A DNA stretch of 18,977 nucleotides, from contig WAJZ01000101.1 in assembly GCA_015523575.1 (NCBI GenBank), positions 1 to 18,977 of the forward strand, given 5' to 3'. Origin of the DNA: Candidatus Hestiella acidicharens (GTDB lineage: Archaea; Thermoproteota; Thermoprotei_A; Sulfolobales; Acidilobaceae). The notes below the pieces were generated by a model. The model was not told the origin of the DNA. It worked only from the letters and a program-made list of their open reading frames with translations, and searched no databases. The first letter of the stretch is position 1, and every line of letters begins with the position of its first letter. A program made the translations under genes and the position numbers. Below, piece by piece: positions 7,656-14,353 of the stretch.

Positions 7656-10043
7656 ACCAAAGAAGTCAAATAAAGAAGGCTGCCTTGTCCCTGTCTTTAA
7701 TTCTTTTTCTGTAATGCCAAAATAGCCTAGTATTCTTAACGCAGCTGGTATTATTTGCTTGTCTATGTAGTAGTTATCATCTATATCAGAAATGCCCACC
7801 GTAAAATATGGTCTAGCCTTCTTTGATATGGATCCAGGTCCTTTGATTATAACATAGCCGATTTTATTACCTGGACTCACTTTGTATCCCATCCTTTCCA
7901 TTATCTTGGCGACGTTTGTGTGGGGCGTCTCAGCTTCATATTTGCTTATATCCTTAGTTAATGTCTTCCAGACTATTAATTTATCAATACCTATCTTCCT
8001 ATTCTTTAAATTATCTATTACTTCCTTAACATATTCAACTGCCCTTTTAGGATCGCCTGTCCTTAAAACGATCTTGGCGATGCTCGTTTGGACCTCCTTT
8101 GAGAGTTCACTCCAATCCCCCCTGGCAGCTTCAAACCCTACTATGTCTATCCTTCCATCCGACAGCAATCCTGCATACCTCTTCTTTGCTTCGGTGAAGA
8201 AAATTCTCTTATATACCTTGTCAATTTTAATCTCGAACTCCATCTCTTTTGAAACAAAATCTATCACCTTTTGGATTTTTTGTTCATCGTTTGAAACGAA
8301 TAGGCTGTCTGTATCTCCATAATATACCTTTAGGCCTATTGACTTTGCATATGCTATAGACCTCCTTATCAGATCCCTTCCCCATGCCGTTATGGCCTCT
8401 GCGCATCCTCTACAATACCACCTTGCAGCAGCCCAACCAAGGTAACCATAGCTGGCATTTGCAAGGACTTTTATGGCTCTTTGCCTTTCATTCAACAAAT
8501 TATATTCTGAGGTGCCTTCCTCATAAGACTTCATTCTTTCCTTTATTTCTTTCCTCCATCTTAAGAACCTCTGCAGTACTTGTTTCATAAAGCCTGGGGT
8601 ATCACCACAGAACTTTTGGTTAACCTCTGGTGCTGTGTATATATTTTTGCAATCTCCACCTTCTCCTTCAATAATGGTATCTGGTCCTACGTTATACTTC
8701 ACCATGATACTAGGATACATGCTTGCGAAGTCCAAGACTGCCACGTTCTCATGAATTCCAGGGTGTGGTTTTAATACAACACCCCCAACATAGGTTTCTG
8801 TTTGTCTTTCTGTTCTGTTTGGCATAAGTTCTCCTTTCTTTTTCGCCTCCCTCATAAGCCTAGCCTCCAACCTAAAAGCAACGCTTGCTGCCATTACCTG
8901 ATCCATTGGAAGGCCACTTATGATGCTCAATTGAGCGCCAAAGGGGAGGAATTTAAATGCAAGTCCGATAGTAGAGTTAACGTCATCCATAGAGTATCTC
9001 TTTAGGGTTGGCCTCTTCTGTAGATCATCCCAATACTCAGATATCTGCCACCACTCTATGTTTACCCTTTTATCCTTAGGCATAACACCTAAGTAATCAG
9101 ATACCTCAACAAGAGATTTGAACTTTATCTCTTGTAGCTCTTCGGCAAAATCATATAGATCAACATTTAATCTGCCCTGTATTGAATAGTGGCCGAAGAC
9201 ACTCATGTTTGGGGGTGATGGATTTTTTCTACCCACATCAAGCCTTATTCCATGTTTTTTGGCCCTTTCAATCAAGTATGGCCAATCAAACTTGTTTTGG
9301 TTGTAGCCAACAATTATGTCAGGGTCTTCCTTTTTAATTAATTCCACAAACTCTTGGATTAGTGAACTATCATCATGACCTATAGCCTCAAGGACTATGG
9401 GATCCTTTTCATTGCTATGTCTAATGCTTATCATTATTATAGGGTCCCTAGAAGGATCCGGGGTTCTACGTGGATTATACACCTCTATATCAAATGCCAT
9501 TATCCTTAGACCTTCTAAAGGATTAACGTTAACCATCTCTTGATCTTCAACGATGTCGCCATTTATCTCATATAGTTCATCAACGATAAATGGGTTCTTG
9601 TCAATAGGATTAACGTTTGCTTTGTACCATCTCATGGGGTATAAATTTTTGTCTAATAAAAATCTCATGGAGAAACGGATATCAGCCTCTAAAACATCTT
9701 TAACCCCTTCTATCCTGCTCAGGGTTTCCCTATATTCTCTCACACTTTCCGGTATTGTAGTTGTAATCTTTAGAACTTTTTTTGGTTTACCTAAATAGTT
9801 CAGGGTTAAGCTTTCTACCCCTAGAATAGGGCTCTTTTGCTTAGAGTATTTATATATAGACTTTATTATTTTTTCCTCATCAGCTTTCTCATCTAATAAA
9901 AGGTAAAAATAAGGCCTGAACGAACTATAGGTAAGCGTTACCCTTTTATTATACCTATCCCTTCCCCAAAGCATTATTATAGGTTTGTTGTTGCTTATTT
10001 CATAGCTTATATCAAGGAGTTGAAAGCTAAGCTCCTTTCCCAT
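7647..10043 (-). CDS. polB: Family B DNA polymerase with PIP box (PolB3-like)
   Basis: Replicative or repair DNA polymerase with proofreading. Exonuclease motifs: Exo I FDIEVYN (184-190, Asp185/Glu187), Exo II VGYNQNKFDWPYL (245-257), Exo III YSMDD (350-354). Polymerase motifs: DFASMYPS (438-445), KVLANASYG (525-533), and YGDTDS (575-580, catalytic Asp577 and Asp579). All catalytic acidic residues are present. The last 11 residues hold QPSLFDFF (788-795), a canonical PCNA-interacting PIP box (Q-x-x-L-x-x-F-F). The N-terminal region keeps a Val (Val90) in the segment that forms the uracil-sensing pocket of archaeal polymerases. The length (798 aa) and the terminal PIP box favour the PolB3 branch over the longer PolB1; this is inferred. 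The ATG start has only a weak GAGAG upstream and no clear TATA box close by. Confidence 0.95.
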   Translation of the reverse strand: MGKELSFQLLDISYEISNNKPIIMLWGRDRYNKRVTLTYSSFRPYFYLLLDEKADEEKIIKSIYKYSKQKSPILGVESLTLNYLGKPKKVLKITTTIPESVREYRETLSRIEGVKDVLEADIRFSMRFLLDKNLYPMRWYKANVNPIDKNPFIVDELYEINGDIVEDQEMVNVNPLEGLRIMAFDIEVYNPRRTPDPSRDPIIMISIRHSNEKDPIVLEAIGHDDSSLIQEFVELIKKEDPDIIVGYNQNKFDWPYLIERAKKHGIRLDVGRKNPSPPNMSVFGHYSIQGRLNVDLYDFAEELQEIKFKSLVEVSDYLGVMPKDKRVNIEWWQISEYWDDLQKRPTLKRYSMDDVNSTIGLAFKFLPFGAQLSIISGLPMDQVMAASVAFRLEARLMREAKKKGELMPNRTERQTETYVGGVVLKPHPGIHENVAVLDFASMYPSIMVKYNVGPDTIIEGEGGDCKNIYTAPEVNQKFCGDTPGFMKQVLQRFLRWRKEIKERMKSYEEGTSEYNLLNERQRAIKVLANASYGYLGWAAARWYCRGCAEAITAWGRDLIRRSIAYAKSIGLKVYYGDTDSLFVSNDEQKIQKVIDFVSKEMEFEIKIDKVYKRIFFTEAKKRYAGLLSDGRIDIVGFEAARGDWSELSKEVQTSIAKIVLRTGDPKRAVEYVKEVIDNLKNRKIGIDKLIVWKTLTKDISKYEAETPHTNVAKIMERMGYKVSPGNKIGYVIIKGPGSISKKARPYFTVGISDIDDNYYIDKQIIPAALRILGYFGITEKELKTGTRQPSLFDFFGSS

Positions 10044-10180
10044 CTCTCTGCCCTGATATTATGTGTAAACTAAAATCTTTAAGCTATTGGTTTCTATAGC
10101 CTCTTTATAATGTTTTAAAGCCCTGCCAAAAGCCTTTAAAATGTAATGGAAGCATCAAAGAAATTTTCGGTAGTAATTCG

Positions 10181-10195
10181 CCCGAGTTTAAATCT
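10181..10195 (+). repeat. 15-base motif shared with the dnaG leader region
   Basis: CCCGAGTTTAAATCT here differs by one base from CCCGAGTCTAAATCT at 6324-6338. Both copies are intergenic, one upstream of dnaG and one upstream of polB, on opposite sides with respect to the gene direction. A single-mismatch 15-mer pair can arise by chance in 19 kb, so this is only a lead. Confidence 0.2.
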
Positions 10196-10225
10196 AAGGT
10201 AAGCAGGGTAAGATGCAACTCCTTG

Positions 10226-10241
10226 TATAAGAGCTCTTATA
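10226..10241. promoter_or_regulatory. Perfect 16-bp palindrome overlapping TATA boxes in the polB upstream gap
   Basis: TATAAGAGCTCTTATA is its own reverse complement. On the plus strand its right half runs into TTATATATC (10238-10246), and on the minus strand its left half gives CTTATACAAG, so the same site offers TATA-like boxes in both directions. It may be a promoter with a dimeric-regulator site. A second TATA-like sequence, TTTTATAAAA, follows at 10257-10266. Downstream products on the plus strand are unknown. Confidence 0.35.
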
Positions 10242-10261
10242 TATCGTGTGAGCTTCTTTTA

Positions 10262-10268
10262 TAAAAAA
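10262..10268 (-). terminator. T7 tract ending the cgi121 transcript
   Basis: On the minus strand a run of seven T follows the stop codon of the small ORF at 10280 by about 11 bases. It is the first good U-tract downstream of cgi121, so the tmk-to-cgi121 transcript probably runs through the ORF region to this point. The same bases on the plus strand form part of a TATA-like box. Confidence 0.45.
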
Positions 10269-10279
10269 ACTATAGGGTG

Positions 10280-10489
10280 TTATAAACCACTTGCGACAGA
10301 GGACTTTGTGAGTATTGCAAAGAGGTGTTCCATAGATGAGATAAATATCTTATTTACTTCCAAGGTTTCCATAGTCCTAATGTAGCGAAACGTGAGTAGA
10401 AGCGCAACGCATCTCGATGGAATTTGCAATGGATTGGAAATAATGTTACTTAAACTAACACCTTTTGGAAGTACAGCTATTAATAACAC
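10280..10489 (-). CDS. Possible small ORF downstream of cgi121, unknown
   Basis: A 69-codon frame starts with GTG 7 bases after the cgi121 stop and ends just before a T7 terminator, so it is probably transcribed. The middle (RYIRTMETLEVNKIF) and end (ISSMEHLFAILTKSSV) read like a soluble helical protein. Against it: there is no ribosome-binding site before the GTG, it uses CGC, TCG and GCG codons that are rare in neighbouring genes, and I recognise no family. I compared it with Pcc1, the KEOPS subunit one might hope to find next to Cgi121, and saw no convincing match. It may be only a 3' untranslated region or a decayed gene. Confidence 0.2.
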   Translation of the reverse strand: MLLIAVLPKGVSLSNIISNPLQIPSRCVALLLTFRYIRTMETLEVNKIFISSMEHLFAILTKSSVASGL

Positions 10490-10496
10490 AAATACA

Positions 10497-10949
10497 TTAG
10501 ATACGCATCCTAAACAACCTGAAGTGTGTTACCTTAACCATTTTATCCATATTACAATCAATGACCTCTTCTTCGAATGCATTTTCATGGAACCCTATTG
10601 AACTAAGGGCTTTACGAAAATGTTCAACCCCATTAGAAACTACTCCTATAGAATCAAAGTGCTTTGCCTTTTCTAACGCTTCTGATACTTGCCTTGACCC
10701 TGTCAGATATAACAACGCCCTGAGAGAAGCATTGCTTAACCTTGCCTCTTCAAGATCATAATCTTCCATAACATAGAAATAGATAAAAGCTAATAAACAG
10801 GGGTCCTCACCTTTATTAACACTAAATATAAGGCTCCTTGGCTGGTTAAGCTTAGATATCTGCGATAGCGTAGCATTATCTATATCAAATTTCTCTATGA
10901 TAGAAACGTATATTTTATCTAATGGAAACTTAAACCTATATACCTTCAT
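10497..10949 (-). CDS. cgi121: KEOPS complex subunit Cgi121
   Basis: Cgi121 binds Bud32 and the CCA end of tRNA in the KEOPS complex, which makes the t6A modification at position 37 of ANN-decoding tRNAs. The family signature is the helical segment with LSNASLRALLYLTGSRQVSEAL followed by VVSNG; the T-G-S-R-Q core is the most conserved part of archaeal Cgi121. The size (150 aa from this start) is normal. I chose the ATG at 10949, directly after the stop of the upstream gene (TAAG-ATG), because GGAG lies 9 bases before it and the protein then starts MKVYRFKF. ATG 10964 and TTG 10967 would overlap the upstream gene and are possible. No other KEOPS gene is in the window. Confidence 0.8.
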   Translation of the reverse strand: MKVYRFKFPLDKIYVSIIEKFDIDNATLSQISKLNQPRSLIFSVNKGEDPCLLAFIYFYVMEDYDLEEARLSNASLRALLYLTGSRQVSEALEKAKHFDSIGVVSNGVEHFRKALSSIGFHENAFEEEVIDCNMDKMVKVTHFRLFRMRI

Positions 10950-10950
10950 C

Positions 10951-11727
10951 TTATTTTGCTCCATCAATTATAGAATTTATTTCAGATTCTATAACATTTT
11001 CCTTCTTCATACCAACGATTTCAAGTATCGTTGAGTTTGTGTGTGTGTTATATACAATTAAAGTTGGCACTGCCTGTATCCCAAGCTGATATGAAGTAGC
11101 AATTATCGGATACAGGTCTTTTATGGTAGAATTAATTTCACTTGCGTTTATTGTAAGGTTATATTTTTTCATAATACTATAGAGCGTAGAGGGGGTTGGG
11201 GGCTTTGGAGGGGTAGCCCGTAATCCTAGGCTTTGATTCTTAAAATATGTATAGATGTTGCTAACGTACTGTGCGTAAGACTTATCTAATACCATGTAGT
11301 ACTTCTGAAAACCGTATTTTTGGTAGATAAGGTCTAAAATGGCAATCATCTCTAACGAATATGGATGAACAGGTATGCCCACAAACTCCACCCTAGCATA
11401 ACCTTTTTCAGCTATAGAGTAGAAGTAAGGGAGCGTGCCGTTTAGCTCTACTGCGCAATAAGGGCATTCTGGGTCGTAGGCTATTATTATATAATACTTT
11501 GAGCTATCGTTTCCAATGCCTGGCATTAAATAAGAGTTCTTGTAAGACAGTAGTGTTGCAAAAGTTATTTTTTCTTCTGTTGTATTAGGTGTATTAGAGA
11601 AGGTAGAGGGCTTTATGGAAGTTGTTGGATAAACACTTCCTTTCTTATGCTCATATTGCATTATTCCTGCCGATATGGCAATTACCAACGCAACAACTAT
11701 TATGGCAACAGCATACCATTTATTCAT
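10951..11727 (-). CDS. Membrane-anchored DsbA-like thioredoxin-fold protein
   Basis: Probable extracytoplasmic thiol-disulfide oxidoreductase. Residues 5-23 form one hydrophobic segment with a short N-terminal Asn-Lys, which fits a signal anchor placing the rest outside the membrane. A Ser/Thr/Pro-rich linker follows (about 28-50). The redox motif is CPYC (88-91) in YDPECPYC, and the cis-Pro loop is AVPT (Pro221). The insert between them is mostly helical, as in DsbA, with a Pro-rich patch (PPKPPTP, 173-179). Many N-x-S/T sequons are consistent with an archaeal surface protein. Substrates are unknown. It sits between a small membrane protein and cgi121, with which it is almost back to back; this looks like operon packing, not shared function. 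Confidence 0.82.
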   Translation of the reverse strand: MNKWYAVAIIVVALVIAISAGIMQYEHKKGSVYPTTSIKPSTFSNTPNTTEEKITFATLLSYKNSYLMPGIGNDSSKYYIIIAYDPECPYCAVELNGTLPYFYSIAEKGYARVEFVGIPVHPYSLEMIAILDLIYQKYGFQKYYMVLDKSYAQYVSNIYTYFKNQSLGLRATPPKPPTPSTLYSIMKKYNLTINASEINSTIKDLYPIIATSYQLGIQAVPTLIVYNTHTNSTILEIVGMKKENVIESEINSIIDGAK

Positions 11728-11744
11728 TCCATTACGCCCAAAAA

Positions 11745-12041
11745 TTATTTTTGTTGCATACCAGTATTTTCATTTTCGCTTTGTTCTATTTCTTTTAATT
11801 CCTTTTCAAGTTCTTTTTCAATCTCCTCAATGGGCTTTGGCGGGGGCGTTGTTGCCAAAGTATAACCTATCCAGCCTATCACAGCAAACACAGCTACTAT
11901 GGCAACACTACCTGTTAATTTTAGCAAAAACATGGATGCCACAGAGGCCCATGGTGGATACCAAAGTAAAAGCAGATACACAACAATTATAACTATCGAA
12001 GCCACAAGCAATAAAGCACCAGTTGATTTATCCTTGTTCAA
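11745..12041 (-). CDS. Small two-helix membrane protein with acidic coiled tail
   Basis: I do not recognise a named family. From the TTG at 12041 it has 98 residues: a short charged start (NKDKS), a first transmembrane segment (about 8-27), an outside turn with WYPPWAS, a second transmembrane segment (about 38-62), then PPPKP and a Glu/Lys-rich amphipathic helix (about 68-90). The same frame is open back to an ATG at 12113, but a strong TATA box (12088-12095) lies inside that extension, and GGGAGATGG precedes the TTG, so the shorter form is preferred. It precedes the DsbA-like gene by 17 bases, and the two may act together at the membrane; this is inference from position only. Confidence 0.65.
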   Translation of the reverse strand: MNKDKSTGALLLVASIVIIVVYLLLLWYPPWASVASMFLLKLTGSVAIVAVFAVIGWIGYTLATTPPPKPIEEIEKELEKELKEIEQSENENTGMQQK

Positions 12042-12087
12042 ACCATCTCCCTCTCTTGCTTTACATTTTAGGTTATTAGAGCCAGAG

Positions 12088-12095
12088 ATATATAA
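12088..12095 (-). promoter_or_regulatory. TATA box for the small membrane protein gene
   Basis: TTATATAT on the minus strand is a near-ideal archaeal box A. It predicts transcription starting about 20-25 bases before the TTG at 12041, with the ribosome-binding site GGGAG in the short leader. It lies just downstream of the tmk stop, so the 12041-10497 genes need not depend on tmk transcription. Confidence 0.55.
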
Positions 12096-12116
12096 TCTTA
12101 TCGCATCGTGCATCCA

Positions 12117-12839
12117 TCATCTTATCATCTTTTCTAATACCCCATCATTGTCATCCTTAACGTTTTTGTCCCCTTCTACGTTCCTTTTGTTACTTTCAAG
12201 TTCATTCATTATTGCAGTTATTTTTTCTACTATTTCGCTATTTACCTCTTCTATGCTTCTTATACTCCTTTTGTTACTTTCAAGTTCATTCACCATCACA
12301 ACCCTTGCTCCTTCTTTTTCTGCTCTCTTCAATGTATATCTGAACCTTTTTTTGACCTCTTTTAAAAACGCCTTTTCCTCAAAGACGCTCTTCCTTTCTC
12401 TCTCCCTAATCCTTCTCATAACTACCTCTATAGGTACATCTAAATACACTATAATATCGGCGTTTGGGGCAAACTGATTTATTCGACGAACCCACCCTTC
12501 TGGTTGGTATACCCCTTGGTATGCGAAGCTGCTGTATTTATACCTATCGCAAATAACAATGAAGCCCTTCTCCAGTAGCTTTAATATGCCCTCATTTTTC
12601 CCATCGCCATATAATACGTGGTAAAGCCTATCTGTTGCGAAGAGCAATGCTAGGAGCCTGCTATCTATCCTTTCTTTATATATTGTGGACTTTATTAACT
12701 TGCCTATATCGCTATCTGTCGGCTCTTTCGTATAGACAGCTTTCATCCCAGCCTTTTTTAGCTTCTCAGCAACCAGCCTACTGTGCGTGGTTATGCCGCT
12801 ACCGTCAACTCCCTCAAAAGCTATAAATATTCCCCTCAA
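12117..12839 (-). CDS. tmk: Thymidylate (dTMP) kinase with atypical P-loop
   Basis: Makes dTDP from dTMP and ATP for DNA synthesis. Family features: P-loop FEGVDGSGITTHS (8-20), TKEPT (37-41), the substrate motif DRYKYSSFAYQG (98-109), YLDV (132-135), and a LID segment rich in Arg (about 142-150). The Walker A Lys is replaced by Ile16 (codon ATA, one base from AAA). Some thymidylate kinases are known with a non-Lys residue here, so activity is not excluded. The C-terminal part carries NELESNKR twice, 28 residues apart (184-191 and 212-219), encoded by two identical 27-base stretches; the tail beyond the second copy extends past the usual family end. TTG 12839 is chosen because GGAGGT precedes it with ideal spacing; an upstream TTG at 12851 would overlap that site. 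Confidence 0.87.
   Translation of the reverse strand: MRGIFIAFEGVDGSGITTHSRLVAEKLKKAGMKAVYTKEPTDSDIGKLIKSTIYKERIDSRLLALLFATDRLYHVLYGDGKNEGILKLLEKGFIVICDRYKYSSFAYQGVYQPEGWVRRINQFAPNADIIVYLDVPIEVVMRRIRERERKSVFEEKAFLKEVKKRFRYTLKRAEKEGARVVMVNELESNKRSIRSIEEVNSEIVEKITAIMNELESNKRNVEGDKNVKDDNDGVLEKMIR
12182..12208. repeat. 27-bp direct repeat, copy 1, inside tmk
   Basis: Identical over 27 bases to 12266-12292, with a period of 84 bases (28 codons), so both copies are in the same reading frame and encode NELESNKR plus flanking bases. The bases between the copies are not repeated. This copy is the downstream one in tmk. Confidence 0.9.
12266..12292. repeat. 27-bp direct repeat, copy 2, inside tmk
   Basis: Second identical copy, 57 bases away from the first. 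In the protein it forms the junction between VVMV, the normal last strand of the fold, and the following helix. Confidence 0.9.
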
Positions 12840-12876
12840 TTCTACCTCCAAAGCAAGTTTTTAGGGCACCTTTTTT

Positions 12877-12885
12877 TTTAAAAGG
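12877..12885 (-). promoter_or_regulatory. Probable tmk TATA box
   Basis: CTTTTAAAAAAAAAGG on the minus strand is TATA-like. It lies about 40 bases before the TTG at 12839, predicting a leader of roughly 15 bases that contains the GGAGGT ribosome-binding site. Confidence 0.35.
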
Positions 12886-12980
12886 GTTGGGGGTTAATCT
12901 TTGAAGAATTTTAGATAAACCTAAAAACCTCTAGGTGAACAAAATAGAATAGGAAGTGAGAGAGAAAAGGAGAGAAAAAG

Positions 12981-14186
12981 ATGAACCACAAAAGATTACT
13001 AAAAGCCTTTGGACCTGCATGGCTGGTAATGATAGCGAACGTAGATATCGCCTCAATAGTCGAGGGCATGCAATCTGGTATATCTTGGGGCTATCACATG
13101 ATATTCATCATGCTCATTCTAACAATACCCCTTTTCTTTATTCAATACCTAGCTGGTAACCTTGGAACTATTTCAGGGAAGGGATTAGGTGAAGCTATTA
13201 GAATAAAATATGGGAGTAGGAAGGCAGTACTTGCTTCTATGCCCATGGCAATTACAGACTTCTTGGAATATGTCATAGAATATGCTGGGATAGCAATTGG
13301 TTTACAGCTACTTGGGTTTCCACTCATCATAGGCCTACCTTTGTTCTATGTATTGCATATAGCCATCGTAACTAGCAAGAAGTATGAGGCAACGGAAAGG
13401 TTCCTCCTACCAGTCAGCTTCATATTAGTAGCTACAATAATAGTTCTTTCTTTTTCCTTTCCAATAAACTTTTATAGCTTATTTAAATTTGGGCTTAATC
13501 CAATACAACCCTACGCTAATCCCAGTTACCTTTACTTAATGGCGGCATCCATAGGGGCTGTGATAATGCCATGGATGCTGTTTTTCCACTCAGGTGCGGA
13601 TGCAAGAAAAACAGCTGAAGGCAATATAAAAAAGCATGAAAACCTGGAAACCCTAATAGGCGCCATAGTTTCTGAAGTATTGATGATCATAACAGTCATT
13701 TTTGGTTGTAATATGAGAAAAATCGACCCGCCAGTTGCTGACAGACCAGAGCTAATTATAGATGCAAGCCTGCTACACAAAATATTTACAAGCATAAGCC
13801 CTAGCTTAAACTATATCATGGCCATAGGGTTTATAGCCTCAGGGTTTTTAGCACTAATAATCATTTCTATGGCGTCTGCCTGGGGTACATTAGAAGCCCT
13901 TAACGTGAGATCTCATAAGGCCTACCTTATAATATATTCTACGGAGTCACTACCAGCAATATTTATGGTGCTTATTATTAGAAACTTAATTTACTTAATG
14001 ATAGAGCTTATGGTAATATACATCGTCATCCTGATACCCTTGCTTTACTTTTTAGGAAAGACAGCTTCGGATCCCATTATAATGAAGGGCAAAGAAATAA
14101 CTGGCGTTAGACTCAAAATATATTGGATAATTTCTGCATTAGTTATATTTGCTGGCCTCCTCGGATTGATCTCTTCACTCCCATAA
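12981..14186 (+). CDS. NRAMP-family metal transporter, divergent metal site
   Basis: Integral membrane protein of 401 residues with about 11 hydrophobic segments, related to NRAMP/MntH divalent-metal:proton transporters. The TM1 region GPAWLVMIANVDIAS aligns with the family motif ending in DPGN: Asp22 is kept but PGN is replaced by Ile-Ala-Ser. The TM6 motif MPH reads MPW (196-198) in GAVIMPWMLFFHSGA; the metal-binding Met is kept. TM3 has ITDFLEYVIEYAGIAIG, close to the family TD-x-x-E pattern. Metal choice is therefore uncertain: Mn/Fe as in standard members, or Mg/another ion as in some divergent branches. The ATG has GGAG 8 bases upstream, and a TATA-like TTTTAGATAAA lies near 12909-12918. 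It is divergent from tmk and converges on the dehydrogenase-like gene. Confidence 0.82.
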   Translation: MNHKRLLKAFGPAWLVMIANVDIASIVEGMQSGISWGYHMIFIMLILTIPLFFIQYLAGNLGTISGKGLGEAIRIKYGSRKAVLASMPMAITDFLEYVIEYAGIAIGLQLLGFPLIIGLPLFYVLHIAIVTSKKYEATERFLLPVSFILVATIIVLSFSFPINFYSLFKFGLNPIQPYANPSYLYLMAASIGAVIMPWMLFFHSGADARKTAEGNIKKHENLETLIGAIVSEVLMIITVIFGCNMRKIDPPVADRPELIIDASLLHKIFTSISPSLNYIMAIGFIASGFLALIIISMASAWGTLEALNVRSHKAYLIIYSTESLPAIFMVLIIRNLIYLMIELMVIYIVILIPLLYFLGKTASDPIIMKGKEITGVRLKIYWIISALVIFAGLLGLISSLP

Positions 14187-14246
14187 TCCTATTATAATCT
14201 CATTGGTGCTTCTTATCTCTCTGTATGAACCTATTGACGCTTTCCC

Positions 14247-14257
14247 AAAACAAAAAG
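14247..14257 (-). terminator. T-tract after the dehydrogenase-like gene
   Basis: On the minus strand ACTTTTTGTTTTGGG gives T5 and T4 runs about 100 bases after the stop codon at 14354, the first clear U-rich stretch on that side. Confidence 0.3.
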
Positions 14258-14295
14258 TTAATTATTATACAGGGATTTATTAATATTTAGTACCT

Positions 14296-14346
14296 ATGAT
14301 TAGAAAAGGCCGCTACTGAAGTGGTGAAGAGGGGCCAAAGCGATGA
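14296..14346 (+). ncRNA. Weak C/D-box sRNA-like element
   Basis: On the plus strand ATGATTA (14296-14302, C-like), CTGA (14316-14319, D'), TGGTGA (14322-14327, C'-like) and CGATGA (14341-14346, D-like) are spaced so that both putative guide regions are 13 bases. An AT-rich TATA-like stretch (about 14272-14288) lies upstream. The D box is not a proper CTGA and C has a mismatch, and I could not assign rRNA targets, so this is only a candidate. Confidence 0.2.
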
Positions 14347-14353
14347 GGTACGA

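Larger units (their letters stand above)
10044..10496. other. 453-base gap between polB and cgi121
   Basis: This is the only stretch over 300 bases without a confident gene. It holds the shared 15-base motif (10181-10195), the 16-bp palindrome with TATA-like sequences (10226-10246), a second TATA/T-tract segment (10257-10268), and a moderately GC-richer piece (about 10383-10425) with short hairpins such as GCG-CAA-CGC. A 69-codon minus-strand ORF (10280-10489) fills the right half. No tRNA, SRP RNA or RNase P RNA motif could be recognised on either strand. The polB promoter must lie here, but I cannot place it. Confidence 0.5.

Noticed and set aside
7882..8322. 146-codon plus-strand frame opposite polB
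   Set aside because: Looks membrane-like only because it is antisense to charged polymerase codons.
10330..10344. ATG after a perfect GAGGTG site on the plus strand in the gap
   Set aside because: The frame stops after two codons (ATG-AGA-TAA), so it is not a gene.
10392..10601. 69-codon plus-strand frame running into cgi121
   Set aside because: Mostly antisense to the cgi121 end; no ribosome-binding site or recognisable motif.
12042..12113. N-terminal extension of the small membrane protein to ATG 12113
   Set aside because: The extension contains the gene's own strong TATA box.
11899..12477. 192-codon plus-strand frame opposite tmk and the small membrane gene
   Set aside because: Rich in Ser and Leu, as expected from reading opposite Glu/Lys-rich coding sequence; no ribosome-binding site or family, and tmk on the other strand is clear.
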